IMG/VR virus record: IMGVR_UViG_3300044834_000029
Coordinates: 1 to 28,146 of that record
Length of the DNA stretch: 28,146 nucleotides
From: a virus
Direction: 5' to 3' (one strand)
The translations under genes and the position numbers were made by a program. The notes under the pieces are model-generated. The model was not told the origin of the DNA. It made no database searches and saw nothing but the letters and a program-made list of their open reading frames with translations. Positions 15,452 through 21,727 of the stretch are shown piece by piece. The stretch's first letter is position 1; each line of letters starts with the position of its first letter.

Positions 15452-15459
15452 TGATCACC

Positions 15460-16353
15460 TCACGCGAGCCAGGGGCAGACCAGCAACTCGGCGGTGCCCT
15501 TGTAGACGTTGGTGGCGCCGGCGGCGTCGCGTTCTGCATTGAGGATTTCAAGCGCGTTGCCCTCCAGCGTCGGCGGCACGACCAGCAAGCGGGGCTGGAT
15601 GTTGAGGGGCACGCCGTAATCGCCCTTCATGCTCATCAGTGACTCGCGCGCGGTCTTGTAGTGCGCCTTGTCGAGGGTCTGCTTGGAGCCCCAGGCCATC
15701 TGCCAGAAGCCGAAGCCAGCGTTGCCGCGGCCGTCCCAGCCGTACTGGAATTCCTTCTGCCGGAAGACGTTGTCGTCATCGGGCCGATCGAGCGAAACGA
15801 ACTCTCCCTTCTTGCGCAACTGCCAGATAAGCGGCTTGAGAACGCGGCCGACATCCAGCAGGAACCAGGACGTGCCCGCGCCGCCGTCCGTGTTCGCCAC
15901 CGTGACCGGAGCGCCTGCGGCATTGAGCACGGGATGGTCGGTGTCGAAGAAGTTCTGGTCGTCATAGCCCGCGGTGGTGAAGCCGGTTTTCAGGAGCGCC
16001 CACACCAAGGTGTCCGGCCAGTAACCGACCGACTCGCCGAATGCCTGAAACAGTGGGGCGTAGATACCGAGCGTGTCGTCTTCGATGTCGTCGCGATCGA
16101 CACCGATCGTGCTCTCGAAAGATTTGTTCTTGATCGCGTAGTCGTGCTCCATCAGGTTCTGCACGACCCGCGGTCCGATCCATTCGCGCACGCCCGGCAT
16201 CTTCCCGAGCCAGCCGTATTTTTCTTCTTTGGTGGTCGACGGCACGACCGTGGCGACACGCGCATAGAGCGAGGTCGTCGCCTGCAGCTGGTTCTGGAAG
16301 TGCGTCTTGAAGCCGACGCGGAGATTATCGAGGTTGGTCCGATTGATGATCAT
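15460..16353 (-). CDS. T: Major capsid protein, Mu gpT-like
   Basis: The 297-residue protein is a clear Mu-like major head subunit (gpT, PF10124). It opens with the typical LDNLRVGFKTHFQNQL segment and contains EEKYGWLGKMPGVREWIG, the YAIKNKSFESTIGVDRDDIEDD motif and a late NIQPRLLVVPPTLEGNA strand, all family features. It folds as an HK97-type capsid subunit and builds the icosahedral head. The normal length and the absence of a long N-terminal delta domain fit the use of a separate scaffold, which is encoded within the protease gene upstream. Confidence 0.96.
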   Translation of the reverse strand: MIINRTNLDNLRVGFKTHFQNQLQATTSLYARVATVVPSTTKEEKYGWLGKMPGVREWIGPRVVQNLMEHDYAIKNKSFESTIGVDRDDIEDDTLGIYAPLFQAFGESVGYWPDTLVWALLKTGFTTAGYDDQNFFDTDHPVLNAAGAPVTVANTDGGAGTSWFLLDVGRVLKPLIWQLRKKGEFVSLDRPDDDNVFRQKEFQYGWDGRGNAGFGFWQMAWGSKQTLDKAHYKTARESLMSMKGDYGVPLNIQPRLLVVPPTLEGNALEILNAERDAAGATNVYKGTAELLVCPWLA

Positions 16354-16386
16354 GAGAAGCGCTTCTCTCTCTGTAAGGCGCGGTTA

Positions 16387-17163
16387 TCAGTCGCGCTCGA
16401 TTTCGAAGATGGCGTTGGCGGCGGACGCGGTGGCGTTGGTGCCGCCGACCGTGAGCGATAGCTCGTCGCCCGGCGCGACGATGTTCAAGGCGGTCGGGTT
16501 GCAGGAGTCCTTGTCCCCGGCCGCCGAGCCCGCCTGGGTGATGATAATGACGCCGGTGGTGATGGCGGCGCCGTTGATCGCGCCGGTCAGCGTAGCGTCC
16601 CCGGTGGTGAGCACGCCTTCGATCACCGACCAAATTTTCACCACGCGACCGGCGTGGATCGAGATCTGGCGGTAAACGTTCGCGCCCACCAGGGTGGTCA
16701 CGCGCACCGGCACGAAGACACGGCGGTTGGCCTGGTAGGCCGCAAGCGAGGCGGGCGAGAAGAGAACGTAGACGCCAAGATCGTCGACATCGATAATGAT
16801 GCCGGCTACCGAGCGGGTGTTGCTGCCGCTGGTCTTGGCGACCGTCTGATCGTCGACCGCGTAGCAAATCCGGCCGCGGTCGGCGACGGTGATGGCGTCG
16901 CCGGCGGCCGAGTTGCCGACGCGGAAGATGCCTTCGCGCACCCGCACGGTGACATCGCCGTTGGCGCCGGCGGTATTGTCGACCTGCTGCTGGGCAATGC
17001 CCGCACCGATCAGGTTGACGCCAGTAGCGCCCGGCGTCGCGAAGCCGGCAGTGGTCATCAGGACGATCGCGCCGGCGAAAATCTTTTTGGCGGCGGCAAC
17101 GCCCATCACTTTGTCGTCGCCCGCGGAGCGCGGCGTATTCCGGTCGGAAGTCAGAGCACCCAT
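16387..17163 (-). CDS. Probable capsid decoration / structural cement protein
   Basis: The 258-residue protein lies between the protease/scaffold gene and the major capsid gene, the usual slot for a capsid decoration protein. It is predominantly beta, rich in Gly, Ala, Val and Thr, and seems to contain two parts: residues 1-140 resemble a small cement-protein fold, with KIFAGAIVLMTTAGFATPG and a run ending AGIIIDVDDLGVYVLFSP, and residues 145-258 form a second beta domain beginning VFVPVRVTTLVGANVYRQI. The ATG at 17163 has GGAG upstream. A GCGGCC-TCA-GGCCGC hairpin lies in the 54-base gap before it. I assign the role from position and composition. Confidence 0.7.
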   Translation of the reverse strand: MGALTSDRNTPRSAGDDKVMGVAAAKKIFAGAIVLMTTAGFATPGATGVNLIGAGIAQQQVDNTAGANGDVTVRVREGIFRVGNSAAGDAITVADRGRICYAVDDQTVAKTSGSNTRSVAGIIIDVDDLGVYVLFSPASLAAYQANRRVFVPVRVTTLVGANVYRQISIHAGRVVKIWSVIEGVLTTGDATLTGAINGAAITTGVIIITQAGSAAGDKDSCNPTALNIVAPGDELSLTVGGTNATASAANAIFEIERD

Positions 17164-17217
17164 GTCGTCTCTCCAAATTGCGGCCTCAGGCCGCGGGGGT
17201 TGTTCCTCAACGGCGCG

Positions 17218-17820
17218 TCAGGCCGCGGCGTCCTCCGCCTGCAAGGTCTTGGCGTAGTCCTCCGGCTTGACGCCGAGCACCGTCGCGGCTTGGAGCTGCT
17301 CGGCGTTGAGCGCAAGCTTGCCGTCCTTGTCTTTCGCCGGCGGCGTGATTTGCGCGCCGCTCGGTCCGACCATCGGCATGGCGTTGATCAGCGCCTCGGT
17401 GTTGGCGGGGTCAGCGGCATGCATTGCGAGGTAGCGGTCGCGCAGCGGCTTCACGCCAACGCGGCCGGCCTTGATCGCGCCGTCAACAAAAGCGGTGGCC
17501 TTGTCTTGCGCGCTGTTCTTCTGGATCGTTGCGAGCTGCTTGCCGAGGTCGACGATCTCGGCCTGCAGCGCCGCGACATCCTTGGCGTCGCCGGCGGCGA
17601 GCGTCGTCACCGCCGCCACGATCGCGGCCTGGTCGGCGTTGTCGTTCAGGCCGGCGGCCTGGGCGATCGGCGCCAGCGCGGTCTGCAGCGCGGCACCAGC
17701 CTTTGCTTTCTCGGCGGTCGCGGCGCTCACGACCGCGCTGACCGCCTGATAGATTTTGTCGGTATCTGAATCAGCATCGAGACCTAGAAGCGACCGAAGC
17801 TTGCTGAGCAGCTCTTCCAT
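17218..17820 (-). CDS. Z: Nested scaffold protein from an internal start (Mu gpZ-like)
   Basis: Within the protease gene an in-frame ATG at 17820 (Met159) is preceded by AGAGGAAAACCAA, a good ribosome-binding site at suitable spacing, exactly where the protease domain ends and the helical scaffold part (MEELLSKLRSLLGLDADSD) begins. Mu makes its scaffold gpZ from the 3' part of gene I in the same way. The 200-residue product would be the main internal scaffold, with the full-length form as a minor, protease-bearing species. Supported by motif and precedent, not proven. Confidence 0.75.
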   Translation of the reverse strand: MEELLSKLRSLLGLDADSDTDKIYQAVSAVVSAATAEKAKAGAALQTALAPIAQAAGLNDNADQAAIVAAVTTLAAGDAKDVAALQAEIVDLGKQLATIQKNSAQDKATAFVDGAIKAGRVGVKPLRDRYLAMHAADPANTEALINAMPMVGPSGAQITPPAKDKDGKLALNAEQLQAATVLGVKPEDYAKTLQAEDAAA

Positions 17821-18294
17821 TTGGTTTTCCTCTGCATGAAGCGCGGCCATGCCGCGCAGATTGGGTGTGTTGGTGAGCGACGCGCGTGGGATGCTGAGCA
17901 CGCGGCCATCTTTGGCGTGCATAATGACGGGCGAAATGCCGCGATAGGCGCGGTCGGCGAGCAGCTGCTTCCCGCTCTCGGTCCATTCGACTTTGCCGAA
18001 CAGTCCGGTTGCGCGCGCCTCCAGCCCGACGATCCAGCCGCGCGCCGGCGACGGCTCGCCCTTCGGCGCGGCAAGATCGGTGGAATGATTTTCGTCAATT
18101 GGCAGCATGCCGCCCGCCGCCTGCAAACTGTCGGTTGCGAGCTGCGCGGCATCGACTACGTGATAGGGGCCGCGGCCATCGACTGTCTGCACGACGCGGC
18201 CCGGCGGCAGCAGCATGATAAATTCAGGCGCCCCGCCTTCCGCGTTGAGCGCCTGTACCGCCGCTAAAGCTGCGCTTGCCTTAATCCCGGGCAT
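17218..18294 (-). CDS. I: Capsid maturation protease with C-terminal scaffold (Mu gpI-like)
   Basis: The 358-residue protein matches Mu-like prophage I protein (PF10123). The protease part (residues 1-155) contains LPIDENHSTDLAAPKGEPSPARGWI, with the His70 region and the AxGWI signature of the family, and LADRAYRGISPVI. From about residue 159 the protein is a long Ala/Gln/Glu-rich helix, the scaffold portion. I chose the ATG at 18294; upstream in-frame starts would translate the regulatory palindrome at 18330-18347. A 6-bp inverted repeat (18296-18310) abuts the start codon. The enzyme is expected to cleave the scaffold and itself during head maturation. It is the first gene of the capsid operon. 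Confidence 0.92.
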   Translation of the reverse strand: MPGIKASAALAAVQALNAEGGAPEFIMLLPPGRVVQTVDGRGPYHVVDAAQLATDSLQAAGGMLPIDENHSTDLAAPKGEPSPARGWIVGLEARATGLFGKVEWTESGKQLLADRAYRGISPVIMHAKDGRVLSIPRASLTNTPNLRGMAALHAEENQMEELLSKLRSLLGLDADSDTDKIYQAVSAVVSAATAEKAKAGAALQTALAPIAQAAGLNDNADQAAIVAAVTTLAAGDAKDVAALQAEIVDLGKQLATIQKNSAQDKATAFVDGAIKAGRVGVKPLRDRYLAMHAADPANTEALINAMPMVGPSGAQITPPAKDKDGKLALNAEQLQAATVLGVKPEDYAKTLQAEDAAA

Positions 18295-18326
18295 GCGGCG
18301 ACAATCGCCGTCAGCCCGCCGAGTCG

Positions 18327-18349
18327 TAACCCGGACAGCTGTCCGGGGC
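18327..18349. promoter_or_regulatory. Copy B of a 23-bp regulatory repeat with a perfect 18-bp palindrome
   Basis: The palindrome CCCGGACAGCTGTCCGGG occupies 18330-18347, flanked by TAA on one side and GC on the other; the full 23 bp recurs exactly at 26356-26378 and I find it nowhere else in the window. It lies 36 bases before the protease start, at the head of the capsid operon, and 40 bases before the divergent zinc-ribbon gene. In Mu the activator C binds dyad sites at PI, in front of gene I. On the minus strand the repeat is followed by TTACGAC, a poor -10 candidate. A hairpin role is less likely, because no T-run follows. Confidence 0.75.
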
Positions 18350-18386
18350 ATTGGCCCCTGAGGTGGCCGCGGGTAAACTGCCGGCC

Positions 18387-18794
18387 ATGTCGCACTCACC
18401 CACGCGCCGGAAACAGGCCGAATTTCTCGCCGAGCGGCGGCGCCGCCGCGAAGCGGCGCGGCAGGCGGTCATCGACCGGGCCGCCGCGCAGCTGCGGCCC
18501 ATCATCCCGATCTGGAACGCGCAAGCCGCGGGCGGGGAATTGTGGTTCTATCCGACGATCGGCGGCGCGGTCATCGCCGGCTTTCCGTTTCTCGACTTCT
18601 ATTGTCCAGGTTGCCTGCAATGCGGCACGGTCGATCTACGCCAGATCGACCGGCATCCCTCCGCTTCGCTGCAAAGCCTGATCCCGGCACTATCGTGCCG
18701 CCGGTGCACGCCGAATCCGCCCTTCGCCCAGCTGGCAGGGCTACGGCAACCACCGCCGCTGGTCTGGCCGCCGCCCGGCCAAGCGCCGCTTTAA
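18387..18794 (+). CDS. Zinc-ribbon-like moron protein on the opposite strand
   Basis: This 135-residue protein is read against all neighbouring phage genes. A basic helical N-terminus (SPTRRKQAEFLAERRRRREAA trimmed here to its character: very Arg-rich, residues 5-27) is followed by a conserved-looking core with LWFYPTIGG and a Cys73-x2-Cys76 and Cys104-x2-Cys107 pair, a likely zinc-binding site. From memory, similar short proteins recur in Bradyrhizobium-type genomes, without known function. I prefer the ATG at 18387; a TTG at 18351 is in frame but touches the palindrome flank. The gene is probably a moron, expressed independently of the lytic operons. A DNA- or RNA-binding role is inference from the basic helix and zinc site. 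Confidence 0.75.
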   Translation: MSHSPTRRKQAEFLAERRRRREAARQAVIDRAAAQLRPIIPIWNAQAAGGELWFYPTIGGAVIAGFPFLDFYCPGCLQCGTVDLRQIDRHPSASLQSLIPALSCRRCTPNPPFAQLAGLRQPPPLVWPPPGQAPL

Positions 18795-18837
18795 GGAGGG
18801 AAGCCGAGGGACATATCTCGAACTAAACCCAAACATT

Positions 18838-18866
18838 TTGGCATCGCAAAAAACCTCTTTTACAAC
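18838..18866 (+). promoter_or_regulatory. Candidate sigma70-type promoter for the opposite-strand small membrane protein
   Basis: A TTGGCA (18838-18843) and a TACAAC (18861-18866) are separated by 17 bases, in the only clearly AT-rich stretch of the area (about 18815-18875). It points to the small plus-strand gene at 19051. The rest of the 256-base gap 18795-19050 is GC-rich, contains a CAGGG-GCAAA-CCCTG hairpin (18895-18909), and shows no convincing gene. Confidence 0.35.
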
Positions 18867-19050
18867 CCAAACTGGTAGCCAAGGGCGCGGGTCCAGGGGC
18901 AAACCCTGTCAGGGGGTCATCCACCGCCCGGGAATGGCCACGGTGGGGCGCACAGGGCTTTCAATTTCGCTTTCAAAGGATTCCGGCGGCCATTCTGGCG
19001 GGCCGGGGTCCCGTGCCATCCTGGGGCGCGATTCTCAGCGGGGCTGAAAA

Positions 19051-19221
19051 ATGGGCTGGCGCGGCGGGGAAGCTTACGACAAGGCGGAGCGGCTGCGGCA
19101 GCGAGAATGGCTGCGGTCATTGCCGAAAAGCGAGCGCTGGCGGGTGCGGGCCGGTCAGGCCGTGGGGATTTGCAGCCTCCTCATGATCGCCAGTGGCCTG
19201 CTGCTGGCGAAAATCCTCTAA
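19051..19221 (+). CDS. Possible small membrane protein on the opposite strand
   Basis: A 56-residue frame opens with ATG at 19051. The first 35 residues are basic and helical (YDKAERLRQREWLRSLPKSERWR) and the last 20 (VGICSLLMIASGLLLAKIL) form one convincing membrane helix ending at the C-terminus, a tail-anchored layout. It overlaps the 3' end of the head morphogenesis gene on the other strand by four bases. The upstream sequence is only weakly like a ribosome-binding site. Phage morons of this shape often act in superinfection exclusion, but nothing specific shows that here. Confidence 0.5.
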   Translation: MGWRGGEAYDKAERLRQREWLRSLPKSERWRVRAGQAVGICSLLMIASGLLLAKIL

Positions 19222-19949
19222 GCCTGCGCGCGCTGCCGAAGCGCGGCCAGGATGGCTTCCGCCGGTGGCGCGCCCGGCCGGTAGCCGAAACCGGGATCGA
19301 TGCCCTTCGGCACCATGATCTTGCGTTGGCCTTCCCCGGTGTTGATCACGCGCTCGACCATGTCCACCGGCGGCGCTGCTTCCGCGACGGCGAGCCCATA
19401 GCGCGTTAGGTCGCGCTGGTTAAGGCTCTGCACGCTGCAGCGGCAACCCCATCCATTCGGCGGAAAATGCGTGAGCCACCACGGATCGTCCGCCGGCAGC
19501 ACCGTGTCATGCCAGCCGGCGTGTTCCGGCCGACTGTCTGGGTCGCCCAAATTCGGATCGACGTGCACGTAGCGCAGATACGGCCGCTGCTCTTTCACCC
19601 GCTGAATTTGCTCCCAGCGGCCAGCCGCATAGGCCGTGCGCAAGTTGGTTTGAAAGATCACCTTGGAGCGCCAACCTGGAGATCCATTGTAGCTCCAGCC
19701 GTGCTCGCTCACGATGCGGTCGAAGTCGCCGCGGAAGTCCGCGAGCGTGCGGCCCTCGGCGATGGCGCGCACCACGGCCTCCTGAAAATCCTTGATCAGC
19801 GCATCGCTCTGCGCGCCGGCGACGACGAAGGCGGCCGAGTGCATTTCGTGCCAGATGTCGGTCCACGTCTTGGTCGGCACGCGCAATTTGTTGCGCAGGA
19901 AGTCGATTGCCTCCAGCGGATCGACGCCGAACGGCGTGACCTCAGGCAT
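19218..19949 (-). CDS. F: Head morphogenesis protein, Mu gpF-like
   Basis: The 243-residue protein matches the phage head morphogenesis/SPP1 gp7 family. The key features are the FQTNLRTAYAAGRW motif, YLRYVHVDPNLGDPDSRPEHAGW and the C-terminal HFPPNGWGCRCSVQSLN motif, with its conserved PPNGxGCRC. I chose the ATG at 19949, which overlaps the portal stop; a TTG two codons upstream is also possible. The protein is shorter than Mu gpF, lacking a long C-terminal region. It is a minor head protein associated with the portal. It is the last gene of the packaging block; a plus-strand island follows. Confidence 0.92.
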   Translation of the reverse strand: MPEVTPFGVDPLEAIDFLRNKLRVPTKTWTDIWHEMHSAAFVVAGAQSDALIKDFQEAVVRAIAEGRTLADFRGDFDRIVSEHGWSYNGSPGWRSKVIFQTNLRTAYAAGRWEQIQRVKEQRPYLRYVHVDPNLGDPDSRPEHAGWHDTVLPADDPWWLTHFPPNGWGCRCSVQSLNQRDLTRYGLAVAEAAPPVDMVERVINTGEGQRKIMVPKGIDPGFGYRPGAPPAEAILAALRQRAQA

Positions 19950-21474
19950 TGGCAATGTCCGCGCGGCCGGAGAGCTCCGCCATCACCATCGCCTGGCGCA
20001 TGAGCTCGGCGAGCTTGGCGAGCGGCATGTTCGGCTTCAGCGCCAGCAGGCCGGACTTCACATCGTCGAGAGTCTTCGCGCCATCGACCACGGATTGAAT
20101 GGCGTTGATCAGCTCGTCGGCGCCGGGCCGCACCACGACCTCTGCCGCGGCGGCGAGCTCGTCGACCGCGTCGCGCCGGCGCTGTGCTTGCAACGCCGGC
20201 TCCGGCCGTGGGAACAGCGCGGGCGCGGCCGGCGCGGTCAGCAGCTCCGCGCCTTTGTCCGGATCGGGAATGCCGAGCTTGTCGTTCATCCAGCTCTTCT
20301 GCACGCGCAGCCCGTAGGGGACGAGCTCCTTCACGCCGCTGATCAGTTGCGCGATATCCTCTTCCTCCTCGCGCCCGACGCGCGCGCGCGGATATTTTTT
20401 CTGCGGGCCGTATTCCAGATCGATCCACGGCCGCACCAGGTCGCGGTTGATGATCGCGGACAACGCCTTGGCATCCGCCCGCTCGATGTCCTCCTGCACT
20501 TCGCGGTGCGTGTCGCCGGAACCGAGCCCGCCGATCTCCGCGTCGGTGGTCGAGGTCTGCCCGAGCACCGCCTTCGAGACCTGCTTATCGAGCCAGTCGC
20601 AGCGCTTTTCGTAGAGATCGCCATGCGCGGTGACGCCTTCGATGCGGACGAACTCGATGTTCATCGAGTCCGGCACGATCGCCGCGCAGTCGCCGGCGAT
20701 GTTGGCGACGGCGCGGAACAAGGTGTCCTTGTCGGCCTCGGTCGCGCCCGCCCCGTATTTGCCGACACGGATCGGCTGGCCGAAAGTCTGGGTGAAGATC
20801 GCCCAATCCCGCAGTGAAAACGCTTTGAACATCCACGACCAGGCGGCGAGCCGGGCGATGCCGGAGCGGATCGGCAGGCCGGACTTGGCGCGGATCACGG
20901 CGCAGATGAATTTGAACGGCGGCAGCGGCGTGTCGCCATTGTCGCCACGCAACAGCGGCGTCTTGCCATCGGTTCGGCTGAAGCGGAACCAGCGCGGGTC
21001 GCGCCATTCCAGCCGGGCTGGACGCCACTGGCCTTCCGAGGTGTCCCAGATAATCTCGGTGAAGCTGACGCCCTTGCCGATGGCGTCGAGGATGTCGAAG
21101 GTTTCATCCTGCAGCTCGTCACGCGCCAGCCACTCGCGCACCATGTCGGCTTTTTCCACATCCTCCTTGTCGTCCGACGCGGCGTCGACCTGGACTTCCA
21201 GCTGCGACACCGAGCGCTTGCGCGTCGCCAGCACCCCCGCGTAATGCATGTCGCGCTCTTCGATCTGCTCGGCGAGCTCCAGGAAGCGCAACGGTTCGCC
21301 CTGGTCGGCTTCGCGCAACAACGAAGCCAAGCGGCGCGGATTTAATCCGTCACCGGGATAACCGGTGATCGGAGAGCGCACGCCGGTGATGGTCGGCCCC
21401 GCGACTTCCGTGGTGAGCGCGGCACGGCTGATCGGCTGGCCATCGGGACCATAGAGGGTCGGTTTGTCAGCCAT
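19942..21474 (-). CDS. Portal protein, DUF935 (Mu gp29-like)
   Basis: The 510-residue protein is a DUF935 portal. Visible features include an N-terminal TLYGPDGQPISR segment, LASLLREADQGEPLRFLELAEQIEERD (characteristic helix, cited in part), a DAIGKGVSFTEIIWD core and the FGQPIRVGKYG motif followed by the helical stem region. Portal rings sit at one capsid vertex, and DNA enters and leaves through them. Its start lies eight bases inside the end of the small gene upstream. The C-terminal 100 residues are Ala-rich and helical, as usual. Length is normal for the family. Confidence 0.95.
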   Translation of the reverse strand: MADKPTLYGPDGQPISRAALTTEVAGPTITGVRSPITGYPGDGLNPRRLASLLREADQGEPLRFLELAEQIEERDMHYAGVLATRKRSVSQLEVQVDAASDDKEDVEKADMVREWLARDELQDETFDILDAIGKGVSFTEIIWDTSEGQWRPARLEWRDPRWFRFSRTDGKTPLLRGDNGDTPLPPFKFICAVIRAKSGLPIRSGIARLAAWSWMFKAFSLRDWAIFTQTFGQPIRVGKYGAGATEADKDTLFRAVANIAGDCAAIVPDSMNIEFVRIEGVTAHGDLYEKRCDWLDKQVSKAVLGQTSTTDAEIGGLGSGDTHREVQEDIERADAKALSAIINRDLVRPWIDLEYGPQKKYPRARVGREEEEDIAQLISGVKELVPYGLRVQKSWMNDKLGIPDPDKGAELLTAPAAPALFPRPEPALQAQRRRDAVDELAAAAEVVVRPGADELINAIQSVVDGAKTLDDVKSGLLALKPNMPLAKLAELMRQAMVMAELSGRADIANA

Positions 21475-21727
21475 GGTCGTCTTTCCTTGCCGGCGAAAGC
21501 CTCAGGTCCAAGATCGCGCCGCAGAGGTTCTTGGCCGCGACGATCTCCAGGAGAACGGACGCGAGGATGGCGGCGGTCGTGTAGCGCCGCGCGGCTTCCT
21601 GCTCGATCAGCCGCAGGGCATCCCTGCGCGGGCGCACTTCCAATTGTTCCGTGAACATGTTGCTGCGCAGATCTGGATCGAGCCGCGGCTCGACGTCCTT
21701 GCGGAGGCGAGGCGGCAGGCGTCTCAT
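21467..21727 (-). CDS. Small unknown protein between terminase and portal
   Basis: The 86-residue product starts at an ATG overlapping the terminase stop (ATGA) and ends eight bases inside the portal gene. It is basic at the N-terminus (RRLPPRLRKDVEPRLDPDL) and has a hydrophobic helix in the middle (TTAAILASVLLEIVAAK). I do not recognise a family. The double overlap makes real translation likely. A gene in this slot is not part of the basic Mu order (28 then 29). Confidence 0.68.
   Translation of the reverse strand: MRRLPPRLRKDVEPRLDPDLRSNMFTEQLEVRPRRDALRLIEQEAARRYTTAAILASVLLEIVAAKNLCGAILDLRLSPARKDDHG

Noticed and set aside
13997-15454. 485-codon plus-strand open frame
   Set aside because: It lies opposite gpG-like, DUF1320, ACP-like, tRNA-like and gp35-like genes; its translation is Arg/Ala-rich and low in complexity, as expected for an antisense shadow in high-GC DNA.
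17163-17217. GCGGCC-TCA-GGCCGC hairpin between the protease gene and the decoration gene as a terminator
   Set aside because: No T-run follows, and termination here would stop expression of the capsid genes; it may at most tune message stability.
18838-19047. 69-codon plus-strand frame starting at TTG
   Set aside because: Its start lies inside the promoter-like element, the composition is Gly/Ser/Arg-rich without predicted structure, and it ends just before a better small frame.
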